A stretch of 64,000 nt of DNA from Rhodoferax mekongensis (GTDB lineage Bacteria > Pseudomonadota > Gammaproteobacteria > Burkholderiales > Burkholderiaceae_C). Made by a program: the position numbers and the translations under genes. A model generated the notes under the pieces. It was not told the DNA's origin and made no database searches. It saw nothing but the letters and a program-made list of their open reading frames with translations. The stretch is from assembly GCF_032191775.1 (NCBI RefSeq), contig NZ_CP132507.1, positions 2,567,001-2,631,000 on the forward strand, given 5' to 3'. Position 1 is the stretch's first letter. The number at the start of each line of letters is the position of its first letter. Shown one piece after another: positions 1 to 8,762 of the stretch.

Positions 1-2712
1 CAGCGGGTCCAGCTCGCGCTCCAGTTGCAAGCGGCGTTCGTCGCTGGCACGCAACTTGGCGGTGAGATCGTCGTATTCGCTGCGCTTGGCGGCCAAGGCC
101 TGTTCCCGCTCCAGCTTCAAGGCCAAAGCATTCTGCAGGCCGGCTTGGGCCGCTGCGTCCGTCAGGCGGTGCAGCTCGTCCTGCGCACGCTGTTCTTCGG
201 CCTGGATGCTCTGGTTCTGTTGAATGGCTGTTTCGATTGCGCGAGAGAGTTCTGCATTGCGCGCTTGCAAACTGCGCTGGGCAAACACCGCCTCCTGCGC
301 CTGTCGCTCCAGGCTGCGCTGCTGTTCGCGGCACTGGCTCAGCTTGTTTTGGACCTCAATCACGCGCTCGTCCAGCTGGGCATGACGTTCCTGGCTGTCT
401 GCCAGCTGCATGTCCAGTGACTCGAAGCGTGCTTCGGCTTCTACGCGACGCTCTTGCAGATCGTCCAACTGGGCTTCAACTTCCGCCATATCGGCATCAA
501 TCTGGGCGCTGCGGGCACGGGTTTGCTCCAGCATCTGGGACAGACGCAGAGTCTCGACCTGCAACTCATGCACGCGCCCCTGGCTTTCGGCGGCCTCGCG
601 GCGGGCACTGACCAATCGCTGGGCACTCTCGGCGTACGCACTCTCTGCGCGGCTTAGCGCGACGCGGGATTCGTCGGCAATCAACACCTGGGCACGGAGC
701 TGTTTCTCCAAGTTCTCGATTTCCTGGGCGCGGGCCAACAAGCCGGCTTGCTCGGAGTCCTGGGCATAAAAGCTGACGCTGTGGCTTGTGACCACATGGC
801 CACTTTTCACATAGATGCTCTCACCGGGCTGCAGCTTCTCACGCTGAGCTAACGCTTCTTCGAAGCTGCCTGCAGTAAAGCAGCCTTGCAACCAGTCGGT
901 CAGAACCGCTTTCTGGCCCGCGTCATTCACGCGCAGCAAGTCCGCCAAACGGGGCAAGGCACCCGCGCGTTCGGGCAAAGTGGTTTGCGGTGGGGTGTAA
1001 AAGGACAGTCTGGCAGGCGGCGCGTCCACGGCAAATGCCTTGAGCATCTCCAAACGGGACACCTCCAACGCACCCAAGCGCTCCCGCAATGCGCCTTCCA
1101 GGGCGCTCTCCCAGCCTTGCTCAATGTGAATGCGGCTCCACAGGCCTTGCAAATGATCCAAGCCATGCTTGGCCAGCCAAGGCTGCAATTTGCCATCGGT
1201 CTTGACCTTTTCCTGCAGCGCTTTGAGCGCCTCCAGGCGCGCCGAGAGGTCCGCTTGGCGGGAGGACTCGGTGTTGACGGCAAGCTGCTGTTCCTTGCGG
1301 GCCTCATCCAGCTGGGGGACCGCGTCCTGCAGGTCCTGCAGCCGCGCATCCGCCACCTGATGCGCTTCCTGCACGGCTTCCAGCTGCTCTTGCAGACTTG
1401 TCAACCGGGATTCGTCCGGTGCAGACAGTGCATTGCGGTCAGTCATCAACCGGTCGCGGCGGGTCTCCAACTGGCGGCTTTGCTCTTCGATGCCGCGTTG
1501 CTCCGCGGCCAGCACCTGAATCTGTTGCTGCACCTGCGCCACAGAGCCACGTTGGTCGTTGGCGGCACTCTGCGCTTTGGCCAATGCCTCTTCCAGGTCG
1601 GGAAGTTGCTGGGCCTGTTCTTCCACTTGGGCAGCCAGCAGTTCTGTTTGCTCTTCACCCAAGGCGGCCAGCTCTGCCAGGCGCTCCATTTCGGCCTGCG
1701 CATCGTCCTTGCGGGTGGCCCACTGGGCGATCTGTTCCTTGAGGGTGATCAAGCGCTGCTCGACGCGCTGACGGCCTTCGACCACAAATCGGATTTCCGC
1801 TTCCAAGCGGCCCACATCGGTACTGGCTTCGTACAACAAGCCTTGCGCTTGATTGACCTGGTCACCTGCGGCGTAGTGCGCCTGGCGCACCGTTTCCAGA
1901 TCTGCCTCGATGTGACGAAGATCAGCCATTCGGGCTTCGAGAGCGTTGACGGCAGCGAGACCTTCGGACTGCACCTTGGCTTTGTCGGCCAATGCTTCGG
2001 CCCGCTTCAAGAACCATTGCTGGTGCTGCTTGAGTGTGACCTCGGCCTGAAGCGCGTTGTATTTCTGCGCAACCTCGGCCTGCTTTTCCAGGCGTTCCAG
2101 GTTGGTGCCCAGCTCGCGCAGGATGTCTTCCACGCGCGTGAGGTTTTCACGGGTGTCGGAGAGGCGATTTTCGGTCTCACGGCGGCGCTCTTTGTATTTG
2201 GAGACGCCCGCAGCCTCTTCGAGGAACAAGCGAAGTTCTTCCGGTTTCGACTCGATGATGCGGGAAATGGTGCCCTGCCCGATGATCGCGTAAGCACGGG
2301 GCCCTAAACCGGTGCCGAGGAACACGTCCTGGACGTCACGGCGGCGAACTGGTTGGTTATTGATGAAATAGCTGCTTGTGCCATCGCGGGTCAGCACCCG
2401 TTTAACCGCAATTTCACCGAACTGGCCCCATTGGCCGCCGGCCCGGTGGTCGGCATTGTCAAACACCAGTTCCACGCTGCTGCGGCTCGCAGGCTTGCGG
2501 GAAGTGGTGCCGTTGAAAATCACGTCCTGCATGGACTCACCACGCAACTCGCTGGCTTTGCTCTCGCCCAACACCCAGCGCACCGCATCCATGATGTTGG
2601 ACTTACCGCAGCCATTGGGGCCGACCACGCCTACCAGCTGGCCGGGCAGCAGGAAGTTGGTGGGTTCAGCAAAAGACTTGAAACCCGAGAGCTTGATGGA
2701 GTTGAGACGCAC
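1..2712 (-). CDS. smc: Chromosome segregation ATPase SMC (3' end outside window)
   Basis: SMC forms the condensin-like complex with ScpA/ScpB that compacts and segregates the chromosome. Read on the minus strand the protein begins VRLNSIKLSGFKSF, followed by a Walker A segment GPNGCGKSN near residue 32, then the typical FNGTTSRKP and IIGQGTISRI segments, and then a long Gln/Glu/Arg-rich coiled coil. The hinge region lies around 0.8-1.3 kb. The second half with the ABC signature and Walker B lies beyond base 1, so the gene is partial. The start is GTG at 2712. An in-frame TAG lies about 18 bases further upstream with no other start codon between, which fixes the start. No frameshift was seen in the visible part. 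Family assignment is very secure. Confidence 0.96.
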   Translation of the reverse strand, partial: MRLNSIKLSGFKSFAEPTNFLLPGQLVGVVGPNGCGKSNIMDAVRWVLGESKASELRGESMQDVIFNGTTSRKPASRSSVELVFDNADHRAGGQWGQFGEIAVKRVLTRDGTSSYFINNQPVRRRDVQDVFLGTGLGPRAYAIIGQGTISRIIESKPEELRLFLEEAAGVSKYKERRRETENRLSDTRENLTRVEDILRELGTNLERLEKQAEVAQKYNALQAEVTLKQHQQWFLKRAEALADKAKVQSEGLAAVNALEARMADLRHIEADLETVRQAHYAAGDQVNQAQGLLYEASTDVGRLEAEIRFVVEGRQRVEQRLITLKEQIAQWATRKDDAQAEMERLAELAALGEEQTELLAAQVEEQAQQLPDLEEALAKAQSAANDQRGSVAQVQQQIQVLAAEQRGIEEQSRQLETRRDRLMTDRNALSAPDESRLTSLQEQLEAVQEAHQVADARLQDLQDAVPQLDEARKEQQLAVNTESSRQADLSARLEALKALQEKVKTDGKLQPWLAKHGLDHLQGLWSRIHIEQGWESALEGALRERLGALEVSRLEMLKAFAVDAPPARLSFYTPPQTTLPERAGALPRLADLLRVNDAGQKAVLTDWLQGCFTAGSFEEALAQREKLQPGESIYVKSGHVVTSHSVSFYAQDSEQAGLLARAQEIENLEKQLRAQVLIADESRVALSRAESAYAESAQRLVSARREAAESQGRVHELQVETLRLSQMLEQTRARSAQIDADMAEVEAQLDDLQERRVEAEARFESLDMQLADSQERHAQLDERVIEVQNKLSQCREQQRSLERQAQEAVFAQRSLQARNAELSRAIETAIQQNQSIQAEEQRAQDELHRLTDAAAQAGLQNALALKLEREQALAAKRSEYDDLTAKLRASDERRLQLERELDPL

Positions 2713-2840
2713 AGGAAGATGTAGAAAGCGCTAAGTAATTGATTTTATTGAGAATTGCAGAGCCTTCCCAGTGGCTCGCAAGCGCTGGATCATACCGTGC
2801 AGCAACCCGCAGTTCGGCATACCTCCAGCCGCGAACCCTC

Positions 2841-3212
2841 TCAGGTCGGGCTACCCAGATAGGCGGCCACTTCTGCCTCCAACACACGCAACTCAGGCGC
2901 CAGCGTGGCATACGCGGCAGCTACGGTGGGAGCATCCCCCTTTTTACTCATGAATTCCACTTCCGATACCTTCGCGACCAATTCAGCGGTGCAAAAGATG
3001 GGAATAAAGCCCTTGAGCGGGTGAAGCAGGTGGTTGGCGCCCTGCACATCCCCTTTTGTCAGCAGCTCCGTGATCGCGGGAACGTCACGCTGCAAGGAGT
3101 CCAGAACCATGGGAAGCATTTCGCGCAAAGCGCCTTCGTCACCGATTTGCTCCAATGCACCGGCAATATTGAGATAACGGTTGCCGGCACCATTGGTCGG
3201 AACTGCAGACAT
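2841..3212 (-). CDS. Orphan histidine phosphotransfer (Hpt) domain protein
   Basis: This 123-residue protein is a single Hpt four-helix domain, the type that relays phosphoryl groups between hybrid kinases and response regulators. The diagnostic motif HPLKGF is at residues 64-69, with His64 the predicted phospho-acceptor and Lys67/Gly68 the conserved neighbours. There is no signal peptide or membrane segment. No sensor kinase or response regulator lies next to it, so its partner must be encoded elsewhere. It shares the strand of smc, 128 bases upstream of it, and is divergent from dapC. The partner and process cannot be told from the sequence. Confidence 0.8.
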   Translation of the reverse strand: MSAVPTNGAGNRYLNIAGALEQIGDEGALREMLPMVLDSLQRDVPAITELLTKGDVQGANHLLHPLKGFIPIFCTAELVAKVSEVEFMSKKGDAPTVAAAYATLAPELRVLEAEVAAYLGSPT

Positions 3213-3295
3213 GGCTTACTCCTCAAAATCGATCTGAATGGACCCCGAGGGCCGAAGCCCCAAGTTTAACGACGACTCAGGGATAATGCCGCCCC

Positions 3296-4507
3296 ATGAA
3301 TCCGAATTTGTCCAGCCTGCAGGCGTACCCGTTTGAGCGCCTGCGCCAGTTGTTTGCGGGCGTTGTGCCCAACCCGGCGTTCAGCCCTATCAGCTTGGGC
3401 ATCGGCGAGCCCCGTCACCCTACCCCCCAACTCATCAAAGACGCCTACTGCCATGCCATCCAATCGGGTGAAAGTGGTTTGGCGGCTTACCCCGCCACTG
3501 CAGGTGATCCAAAACTGCGCCTGTCCATGGCGAATTGGATTCAGCGACGCTATGGCCTGCAGTTGGATGCCGCGACGCAAATATTGCCCATCAACGGGTC
3601 CCGGGAAGCATTATTTGCCTTCGCGCAGACAGTCATTAATCCGGCAGCTAGCAATGGCACCGTGCAGGTGGTGTGCCCGAATCCGTTTTATCAAATCTAC
3701 GAAGGTGCTGCCCTGCTGGCAGGTGCGCAGCCGTACTTTGTGCCTTCTGTGCCCTCCCGCAATTTCGCCCAGGATTGGGACAGCGTTCCGGAAAGCATAT
3801 GGGCGTCTACGCAGCTCATGTATGTGTGCTCCCCCGGAAACCCTGCCGGCGCGGTCATGCCTCTGTCCGAGTGGGAAAAGCTCTTTGCGTTGAGCGACAG
3901 GTACGGCTTTGTCATTGCCTCGGATGAGTGCTACAGCGAAATTTACTTCCGCGATGAGGCGCCACTGGGTGGATTGGAAGCTGCAGCCAAATTGGGCCGC
4001 GCCGATTTCAAGAATCTGGTGTCCTTCACCAGCCTGTCCAAGCGGAGCAACGTGCCCGGCATGCGCAGCGGTTTTTGCGCAGGTGATGCACACTGGATCA
4101 AGCAGTTTTTGCTTTACCGCACCTACCATGGCAGTGCCATGAGCCCTGTCGTACAGGCGGCCAGCATTGCTGCTTGGGACGATGAGAACCACGTGGTGGA
4201 CAACCGCGCCAAGTACCGCGCCAAGTTCGCCCAAGTCACACCATTGTTGGCAGACGTGATGGACGTCACCTTGCCGGACGCTGGCTTCTACCTGTGGGCG
4301 GATGTCAATGGCAGTGACACCGAGTTCGCCCGGGAACTGCTCGCTCTTTACAATGTGACCGTTTTGCCCGGCAGCTACCTGGCGCGTGAGGCGAACGGGC
4401 ACAACCCCGGCGCCGGGCGCATCCGCATGGCATTGGTGGCTGAGACCGCCGAATGCGTGGAAGCAGCGCAGCGCATCGTCCAATTCGTTCGGGGTCGCAG
4501 CGCTTGA
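3296..4507 (+). CDS. dapC: Succinyldiaminopimelate transaminase DapC
   Basis: This 403-residue class I/II PLP-dependent aminotransferase probably converts N-succinyl-2-amino-6-ketopimelate to N-succinyl-LL-diaminopimelate with glutamate as amino donor, in the succinylase branch of lysine and peptidoglycan precursor synthesis. Visible signs are the N-terminal PFERLRQLF segment, the CSPGNPAG segment, ASDECYSEIYF, and the PLP-lysine segment SLSKRSNVPGMRSGF with Lys at about residue 249. The neighbours dapD and dapE make the DapC assignment much stronger than fold alone, since related family members act on other amino acids. It starts at ATG 3296 in the divergent gap with the Hpt gene. It is cytosolic. 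Confidence 0.92.
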   Translation: MNPNLSSLQAYPFERLRQLFAGVVPNPAFSPISLGIGEPRHPTPQLIKDAYCHAIQSGESGLAAYPATAGDPKLRLSMANWIQRRYGLQLDAATQILPINGSREALFAFAQTVINPAASNGTVQVVCPNPFYQIYEGAALLAGAQPYFVPSVPSRNFAQDWDSVPESIWASTQLMYVCSPGNPAGAVMPLSEWEKLFALSDRYGFVIASDECYSEIYFRDEAPLGGLEAAAKLGRADFKNLVSFTSLSKRSNVPGMRSGFCAGDAHWIKQFLLYRTYHGSAMSPVVQAASIAAWDDENHVVDNRAKYRAKFAQVTPLLADVMDVTLPDAGFYLWADVNGSDTEFARELLALYNVTVLPGSYLAREANGHNPGAGRIRMALVAETAECVEAAQRIVQFVRGRSA

Positions 4508-4555
4508 AGTGCCGGACCTCGAAGCCTTTTCTCCGATTACAACCCTGAAAAAACC

Positions 4556-5380
4556 ATGAGCCAACAATTGCAATCCGTTATCGAAGCCGCGTGGGAAGAC
4601 CGCGCCAACATTTCTGTGGCATCCGCACCCGCTGAAGTGCGTGAAGCCGTGGAACATGTGCTGAACGAACTCGACGCTGGGCGCTTGCGCGTCGCCACCC
4701 GCGAGGGCGTGGGCCAGTGGACCACCCACCAATGGATCAAAAAGGCGGTGTTGCTGAGCTTCCGCCTCAAGGACAACGAAGTCATCCAGTCCGGTGATCT
4801 GGGCTTTTATGACAAGGTTCCCACCAAGTTCGCCGGCATGAGCGCTGAAGCCCTGAAGGCGACCGGTGTTCGCGTCGTTCCGCCTGCCGTGGCGCGTCGC
4901 GGCAGCTTCCAGGGCAAGGGAGTGATCCTGATGCCTTCTTACTGCAACATCGGATCGTATGTGGACGAAGGCACCATGGTCGACACATGGGCGACTGTGG
5001 GTTCTTGCGCCCAGATCGGCAAGCACGTGCACTTGTCCGGTGGCGTGGGCATAGGCGGTGTGCTGGAGCCTATGCAGGCCGGCCCGACCATCATTGAAGA
5101 CAACTGCTTTGTGGGCGCGCGCTCCGAAGTGGTGGAAGGCGTGATCGTCGAAGAAAACTCGGTGATTTCCATGGGCGTTTACATCGGCCAAAGCACTCCG
5201 ATCTATGACCGCGCAACCGACACCGTAAGCTATGGCCGCATCCCCGCAGGTTCTGTGGTGGTCAGCGGCAGCCTGCCCAAGGGCGATGGCAAATACAGCA
5301 TGTATGCCGCCATCATCGTCAAGAAGGTGGACGCAAAGACCCGTTCAACCACCAGCCTGAACGACTTGCTGCGCGACTAA
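4556..5380 (+). CDS. dapD: Tetrahydrodipicolinate N-succinyltransferase DapD
   Basis: This 274-residue enzyme transfers succinyl from succinyl-CoA to tetrahydrodipicolinate, the step before DapC. The N-terminal helical domain is followed by a left-handed beta-helix with hexapeptide-type repeats from about residue 105 to 235. Recognisable segments are [36 protein letters not shown] and [17 protein letters not shown]. Length matches the usual 270-275 residues of this trimeric enzyme. It lies 48 bases after dapC and 23 bases before the pilU-like gene, so it is probably cotranscribed with both. Start ATG 4556. Confidence 0.97.
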   Translation: MSQQLQSVIEAAWEDRANISVASAPAEVREAVEHVLNELDAGRLRVATREGVGQWTTHQWIKKAVLLSFRLKDNEVIQSGDLGFYDKVPTKFAGMSAEALKATGVRVVPPAVARRGSFQGKGVILMPSYCNIGSYVDEGTMVDTWATVGSCAQIGKHVHLSGGVGIGGVLEPMQAGPTIIEDNCFVGARSEVVEGVIVEENSVISMGVYIGQSTPIYDRATDTVSYGRIPAGSVVVSGSLPKGDGKYSMYAAIIVKKVDAKTRSTTSLNDLLRD

Positions 5381-5403
5381 GTTCCCCCAACCGGAAGGCA
5401 ACC

Positions 5404-6573
5404 ATGGCCACGACCACCACACCCCAGCCTTCAGGCACCATGGAGCGCATCCTGCGCCTCATGAGTGAGAAGAAGGCGTCTGACGTATATCTGTCGGCGC
5501 ACGCCCCTGCGCTGATCAAGATCAACGGCCAGTGTGTACCGATCAACAGCCAGACCCTGCCTTCCGATGCGCCCAGAAATCTGTTGGCGGAGGTGTTGTC
5601 ACCCCAACACATTGAGATTCTGGAGCGCGATGGTGAGCTCAACGTAGGCTTCCCCCTGGCCGGCGTAGGCCGTTTCCGGGTCAGCGCCATGCGCCAGCGC
5701 GGCACCATTGCGGCGGTGATCCGTTTCATTAGCGTGGACGTACCTCCTTTGCACAGCTTGCAGCTACCCCCGGTGCTGGCCGACCTGATCATGGAAAAGC
5801 GTGGCCTACTGCTGATGGTGGGCGCCACAGGTGCGGGCAAGAGCACGACGCTGGCGTCGATGTTGGACCACCGCAATGAGAGCGTGTCCGGCCACATCCT
5901 GACCATTGAAGACCCGGTGGAGTTTTTGTTCAAGAACAAAAAGTCGGTGGTCAATCAGCGCGAAGTCGGAACCGACACCGCCTCCCTGCAGGTGGCCTTG
6001 AAGAACGCCTTGCGCCAAGCTCCGGATGTGATTCTGATCGGTGAAATCCGGGACCAGGAAACCATGTCGGCAGCGATTGCTTATGCCCAATCAGGGCATT
6101 TGTGCCTGGCCACCATGCACGCCAACAACAGCTACCAAGCGCTGAACCGCATCTTGAGCTTTTACCCGGTGGAGGTGCGCCCCACCATGCTGGGAGACTT
6201 GGCTACCGCCCTGCGGGCCATCGTCTCGCAACGCCTGCTCCGCACCACATCCGGACTGCGGACACCGGCCGCAGAGGTGTTGCTCAATACCAAGCTCGTG
6301 GCCGAAATGATTGAAAAAGGCGACTTTTCAGCGGTGCGGGAAGCGATGGAGCAGTCCATGGCCGAGGGCTCTCAGACTTTCGAAGCCGACATCGCCCGCC
6401 TGATTCAGGACGGACTGGTCGACCGCAAAGAAGGTTTGGCCCACGCCGACTCGCCCACCAACCTCATGTGGCGCTTGCAAAACGATTTCACCAAGGTGGC
6501 CAAGGCTGCCGCGGTGCCGGAAGAAGATGACGAAGCCTCCTTCACGGAAATTACCCTGGATGTGAAACACTGA
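5404..6573 (+). CDS. pilU: Type IV pilus retraction ATPase, PilU type
   Basis: This 389-residue secretion ATPase of the PilT/PilU family powers retraction or twitching of type IVa pili at the inner membrane. Walker [10 protein letters not shown] starts near residue 140. It is followed by the Asp-box region around TIEDPVEF, Walker [13 protein letters not shown] and the His box [11 protein letters not shown]. The acidic C-terminal tail ([14 protein letters not shown]) and the length favour PilU over the shorter PilT, and no pilT lies next to it. The position inside the dap genes is functionally unrelated. Its stop TGA overlaps the dapE ATG by one base (TGATG), so translation is probably coupled. 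Start ATG 5404, preceded by GGAAGG. Confidence 0.88.
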   Translation: MATTTTPQPSGTMERILRLMSEKKASDVYLSAHAPALIKINGQCVPINSQTLPSDAPRNLLAEVLSPQHIEILERDGELNVGFPLAGVGRFRVSAMRQRGTIAAVIRFISVDVPPLHSLQLPPVLADLIMEKRGLLLMVGATGAGKSTTLASMLDHRNESVSGHILTIEDPVEFLFKNKKSVVNQREVGTDTASLQVALKNALRQAPDVILIGEIRDQETMSAAIAYAQSGHLCLATMHANNSYQALNRILSFYPVEVRPTMLGDLATALRAIVSQRLLRTTSGLRTPAAEVLLNTKLVAEMIEKGDFSAVREAMEQSMAEGSQTFEADIARLIQDGLVDRKEGLAHADSPTNLMWRLQNDFTKVAKAAAVPEEDDEASFTEITLDVKH

Positions 6574-7760
6574 TGACGCAAACGCTGCAGCTCACCGAGC
6601 AACTGTTGTCCATGGCCTCGGTGACGCCCTCTGATGGCGGATGCCAGGCCTTGATCGCCGATCGCTTGCGCCCTTTGGGCTTTGTGTGTGAAACCATCGA
6701 AAGTGGACCGGACGATTTTCGAGTCACCAATTTGTGGGCCAAGCGGCCTGCAGGGCTCACGGGATCTGCGCAAGTAGCTTCCAAAAGCATAGCAAAAACC
6801 TTGGTGTTTGCCGGGCATACCGATGTGGTGCCCACCGGCCCTGCCCAGCAATGGGACAGTGCGCCATTCGTCCCCAGTCACCGTGACGGAAAACTTTTCG
6901 GCCGCGGCGCGAGCGACATGAAGACCTCCCTGGCGGCTTTTGTGGTGTCTATTGAAGAGTTTTTGGCTGCACACCCTGCCCCAGAACTCAACATCGCCAT
7001 GCTCCTGACCAGTGACGAAGAAGGCCCTGCTCTGGACGGCACCGTCGTGGTCTGCAAAGAACTTCAGGCGCGCGGTGAGGTGCTGGACTACTGCATTGTG
7101 GGCGAGCCCACTTCAGTGGAAAAAACCGGCGACATGATCAAAAACGGACGGCGCGGCACCATGAGCGGCAAACTCACGGTCAAAGGAGTGCAAGGCCATA
7201 TCGCCTACCCGCACCTTGCCAAAAATCCGATCCATCGGTTTGCCCCCGCGCTAGCTGAGTTGGTGGGCATCGAATGGGATAAGGGCAATGCGTTTTTCCC
7301 GCCGACGACCTGGCAGGTCAGCAACATCCATGGCGGTACCGGGGCCAGTAACGTCATTCCCGGCCATGTGGTGATTGATTTCAACTTCCGCTTCTCCACC
7401 GAGTCCACCCCCGAAAGCCTGCAAAAACGGCTGGCCAGCGTGCTGGCCAAACATGAGCTGGACTATGACCTGGCATGGACAATAGGCGGCCTGCCATTCC
7501 TGACGACGCCAGGCCCCTTGGTGGATGCCGTGCGCGACGCCATTCGGTCCGAAACCGGTTTGGAGACCCAGCTTTCCACAACCGGCGGTACCAGTGACGG
7601 GCGCTTCATCGCCCAGGTGTGCCCGCAAGTGATTGAACTCGGTCCGCCCAATGCCACCATCCACAAGATCAACGAATACGTGAAGCTCGCGGACATCGAG
7701 CCTCTGAAAAACATTTACCGCCGGGTACTTGAGAACCTGAACCAGGCGGAAACCGCATGA
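6573..7760 (+). CDS. dapE: Succinyl-diaminopimelate desuccinylase DapE
   Basis: This M20-family zinc hydrolase of 395 residues removes succinate from N-succinyl-LL-diaminopimelate, completing the succinylase branch begun by DapD and DapC. Metal-ligand segments are [12 protein letters not shown] (His near residue 82), [10 protein letters not shown] (Asp), [12 protein letters not shown] (the catalytic and ligand Glu pair), VGEPT and the C-terminal [11 protein letters not shown]. The protein is somewhat longer than the usual 375-380 residues. About 14 residues, roughly 61-74 just before the first zinc-binding strand, are encoded by an interspersed repeat copy (bases 6755-6793). The reading frame is intact and the insertion lies in a loop-like position, so the enzyme is probably active. 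It overlaps the next gene by ATGA. Confidence 0.96.
   Translation: MTQTLQLTEQLLSMASVTPSDGGCQALIADRLRPLGFVCETIESGPDDFRVTNLWAKRPAGLTGSAQVASKSIAKTLVFAGHTDVVPTGPAQQWDSAPFVPSHRDGKLFGRGASDMKTSLAAFVVSIEEFLAAHPAPELNIAMLLTSDEEGPALDGTVVVCKELQARGEVLDYCIVGEPTSVEKTGDMIKNGRRGTMSGKLTVKGVQGHIAYPHLAKNPIHRFAPALAELVGIEWDKGNAFFPPTTWQVSNIHGGTGASNVIPGHVVIDFNFRFSTESTPESLQKRLASVLAKHELDYDLAWTIGGLPFLTTPGPLVDAVRDAIRSETGLETQLSTTGGTSDGRFIAQVCPQVIELGPPNATIHKINEYVKLADIEPLKNIYRRVLENLNQAETA
6755..6793 (+). repeat. Interspersed hairpin element, copy 1 (inside dapE)
   Basis: This roughly 39-base stretch carries TGCGCAAGTAGCT followed by CCAAAAGCATAGCA. It matches closely the copy at 50384-50430 (TGCGCAAGCAGCT then GCAAAAGCATAGCA). 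It lies in frame in dapE, where it encodes about residues 61-74 between the NLWA segment and the TLVFAGHTD strand, adding residues that typical DapE proteins lack. The match to other copies in this window is seen directly. That it is a mobile or spreading element is inference. Confidence 0.75.
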
Positions 7761-8659
7761 ATGTGAAAGAACTGGTCGCACAGGCCACCGCGCAACTCAC
7801 AGAAGCTGGCGTGTCCTTCGGCCACGGCACCACCAACGCGGCGGACGAAGCCGCTTGGCTGGTACTGCACGCACTCGGCTTGCCGCTGGATACGGGCTTG
7901 TCAGACGAGGATGTAGAGTCAAATCGGCCTGTAGCGCCCGAGGAATATGCGCGAGCCGCTACGCTTTTGGGAGCACGCATCAGCACGCGCAAACCAGCGG
8001 CCTACCTGACCCAGGAGGCATGGCTGCAAGGTGTGCCGTTTTATGTAGACGAACGCGTCATTGTTCCGCGCTCCTTGATCGCAGAACTCTTGGTCGATGG
8101 CAGCATCGACTACTGGCTCCAAGAAAGCACCCATCACGTGCTGGACTTGTGTACGGGCAACGGCAGCTTGGGCATTCTGGCCGCCATGGTCTATCCGGAC
8201 GTGGAAGTGACTGGTGCTGATATTTCGATGGACGCCTTGGCAGTTGCACGTATCAATGTGGATAAGCACCAAATGCAAAACCGGGTGAAATTGTTGGAGT
8301 CTGATGGCTTAAAGGCCATCCCCGGCGTCTTTGACCTGGTTCTGTGCAACCCGCCTTACGTGAATGCAAAGAGCATGGCCGCTCTGCCCGCCGAATATTT
8401 GGCGGAACCCTTTATTGCCCTCGACGGCAATCAGGCAGGCGGCAGCGGTGATGGCATGGATTTCATCCGGACCTTGCTCGCAGAGCTTCCGCCCAAGCTG
8501 TCGGAAGACGGCGTACTGGTGCTGGAAATCGGCAACGAGCGTGCATATTTCGAAGCGGCCTTTCCGGGGTTGGAAGTGGTGTGGTTAGAGACGAGTGCCG
8601 GTGAAGATCAGGTGCTGCTACTGACCCTAGACGCACTGGCACGTTTCCAGCAGCATTAA
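7757..8659 (+). CDS. prmB: Ribosomal protein uL3 glutamine N5-methyltransferase PrmB
   Basis: This 300-residue SAM-dependent methyltransferase is expected to methylate a glutamine of ribosomal protein uL3 (L3). Motif I is [13 protein letters not shown], the post-I acidic segment is [15 protein letters not shown], and the catalytic NPPY sits in [14 protein letters not shown]. The N-terminal helical domain and a [17 protein letters not shown] segment distinguish PrmB from the release factor methyltransferase PrmC. The start ATG overlaps the dapE stop (ATGA, 7757-7760). A probable terminator follows at 8703-8736. PrmC is the main alternative, but the RSLIAELL signature favours PrmB. Confidence 0.9.
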   Translation: MNVKELVAQATAQLTEAGVSFGHGTTNAADEAAWLVLHALGLPLDTGLSDEDVESNRPVAPEEYARAATLLGARISTRKPAAYLTQEAWLQGVPFYVDERVIVPRSLIAELLVDGSIDYWLQESTHHVLDLCTGNGSLGILAAMVYPDVEVTGADISMDALAVARINVDKHQMQNRVKLLESDGLKAIPGVFDLVLCNPPYVNAKSMAALPAEYLAEPFIALDGNQAGGSGDGMDFIRTLLAELPPKLSEDGVLVLEIGNERAYFEAAFPGLEVVWLETSAGEDQVLLLTLDALARFQQH

Positions 8660-8702
8660 GTTTTTACCAAGGGTCCGGTGAGCGCACGCCGGATACCCCG
8701 AA

Positions 8703-8736
8703 CTACCCGATGAAGTGCATCCGGTAGCCTTTTATT
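8703..8736 (+). terminator. Probable rho-independent terminator after prmB
   Basis: Arms CTACCCGATG (8703-8712) and CATCCGGTAG (8718-8727) pair with one mismatch around a 5-base loop and are followed by CCTTTTATT. It would end the dapC-dapD-pilU-dapE-prmB transcript. It stands about 26 bases before the next start codon. Confidence 0.55.
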
Positions 8737-8762
8737 GACGGCGTCACAGCCCTTCCCAGACC

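Noticed and set aside
886..2307. 473-codon open frame on the plus strand
   Set aside because: It is antisense to smc, whose minus-strand translation is a continuous and clearly recognisable SMC protein. The plus-strand product matches nothing and is Leu/Gln-rich, as expected for a shadow frame.
3611..5191. 526-codon open frame on the minus strand
   Set aside because: It is antisense to dapC and dapD, both unmistakable. The product is His/Ala/Gly-rich shadow sequence spanning two genes.
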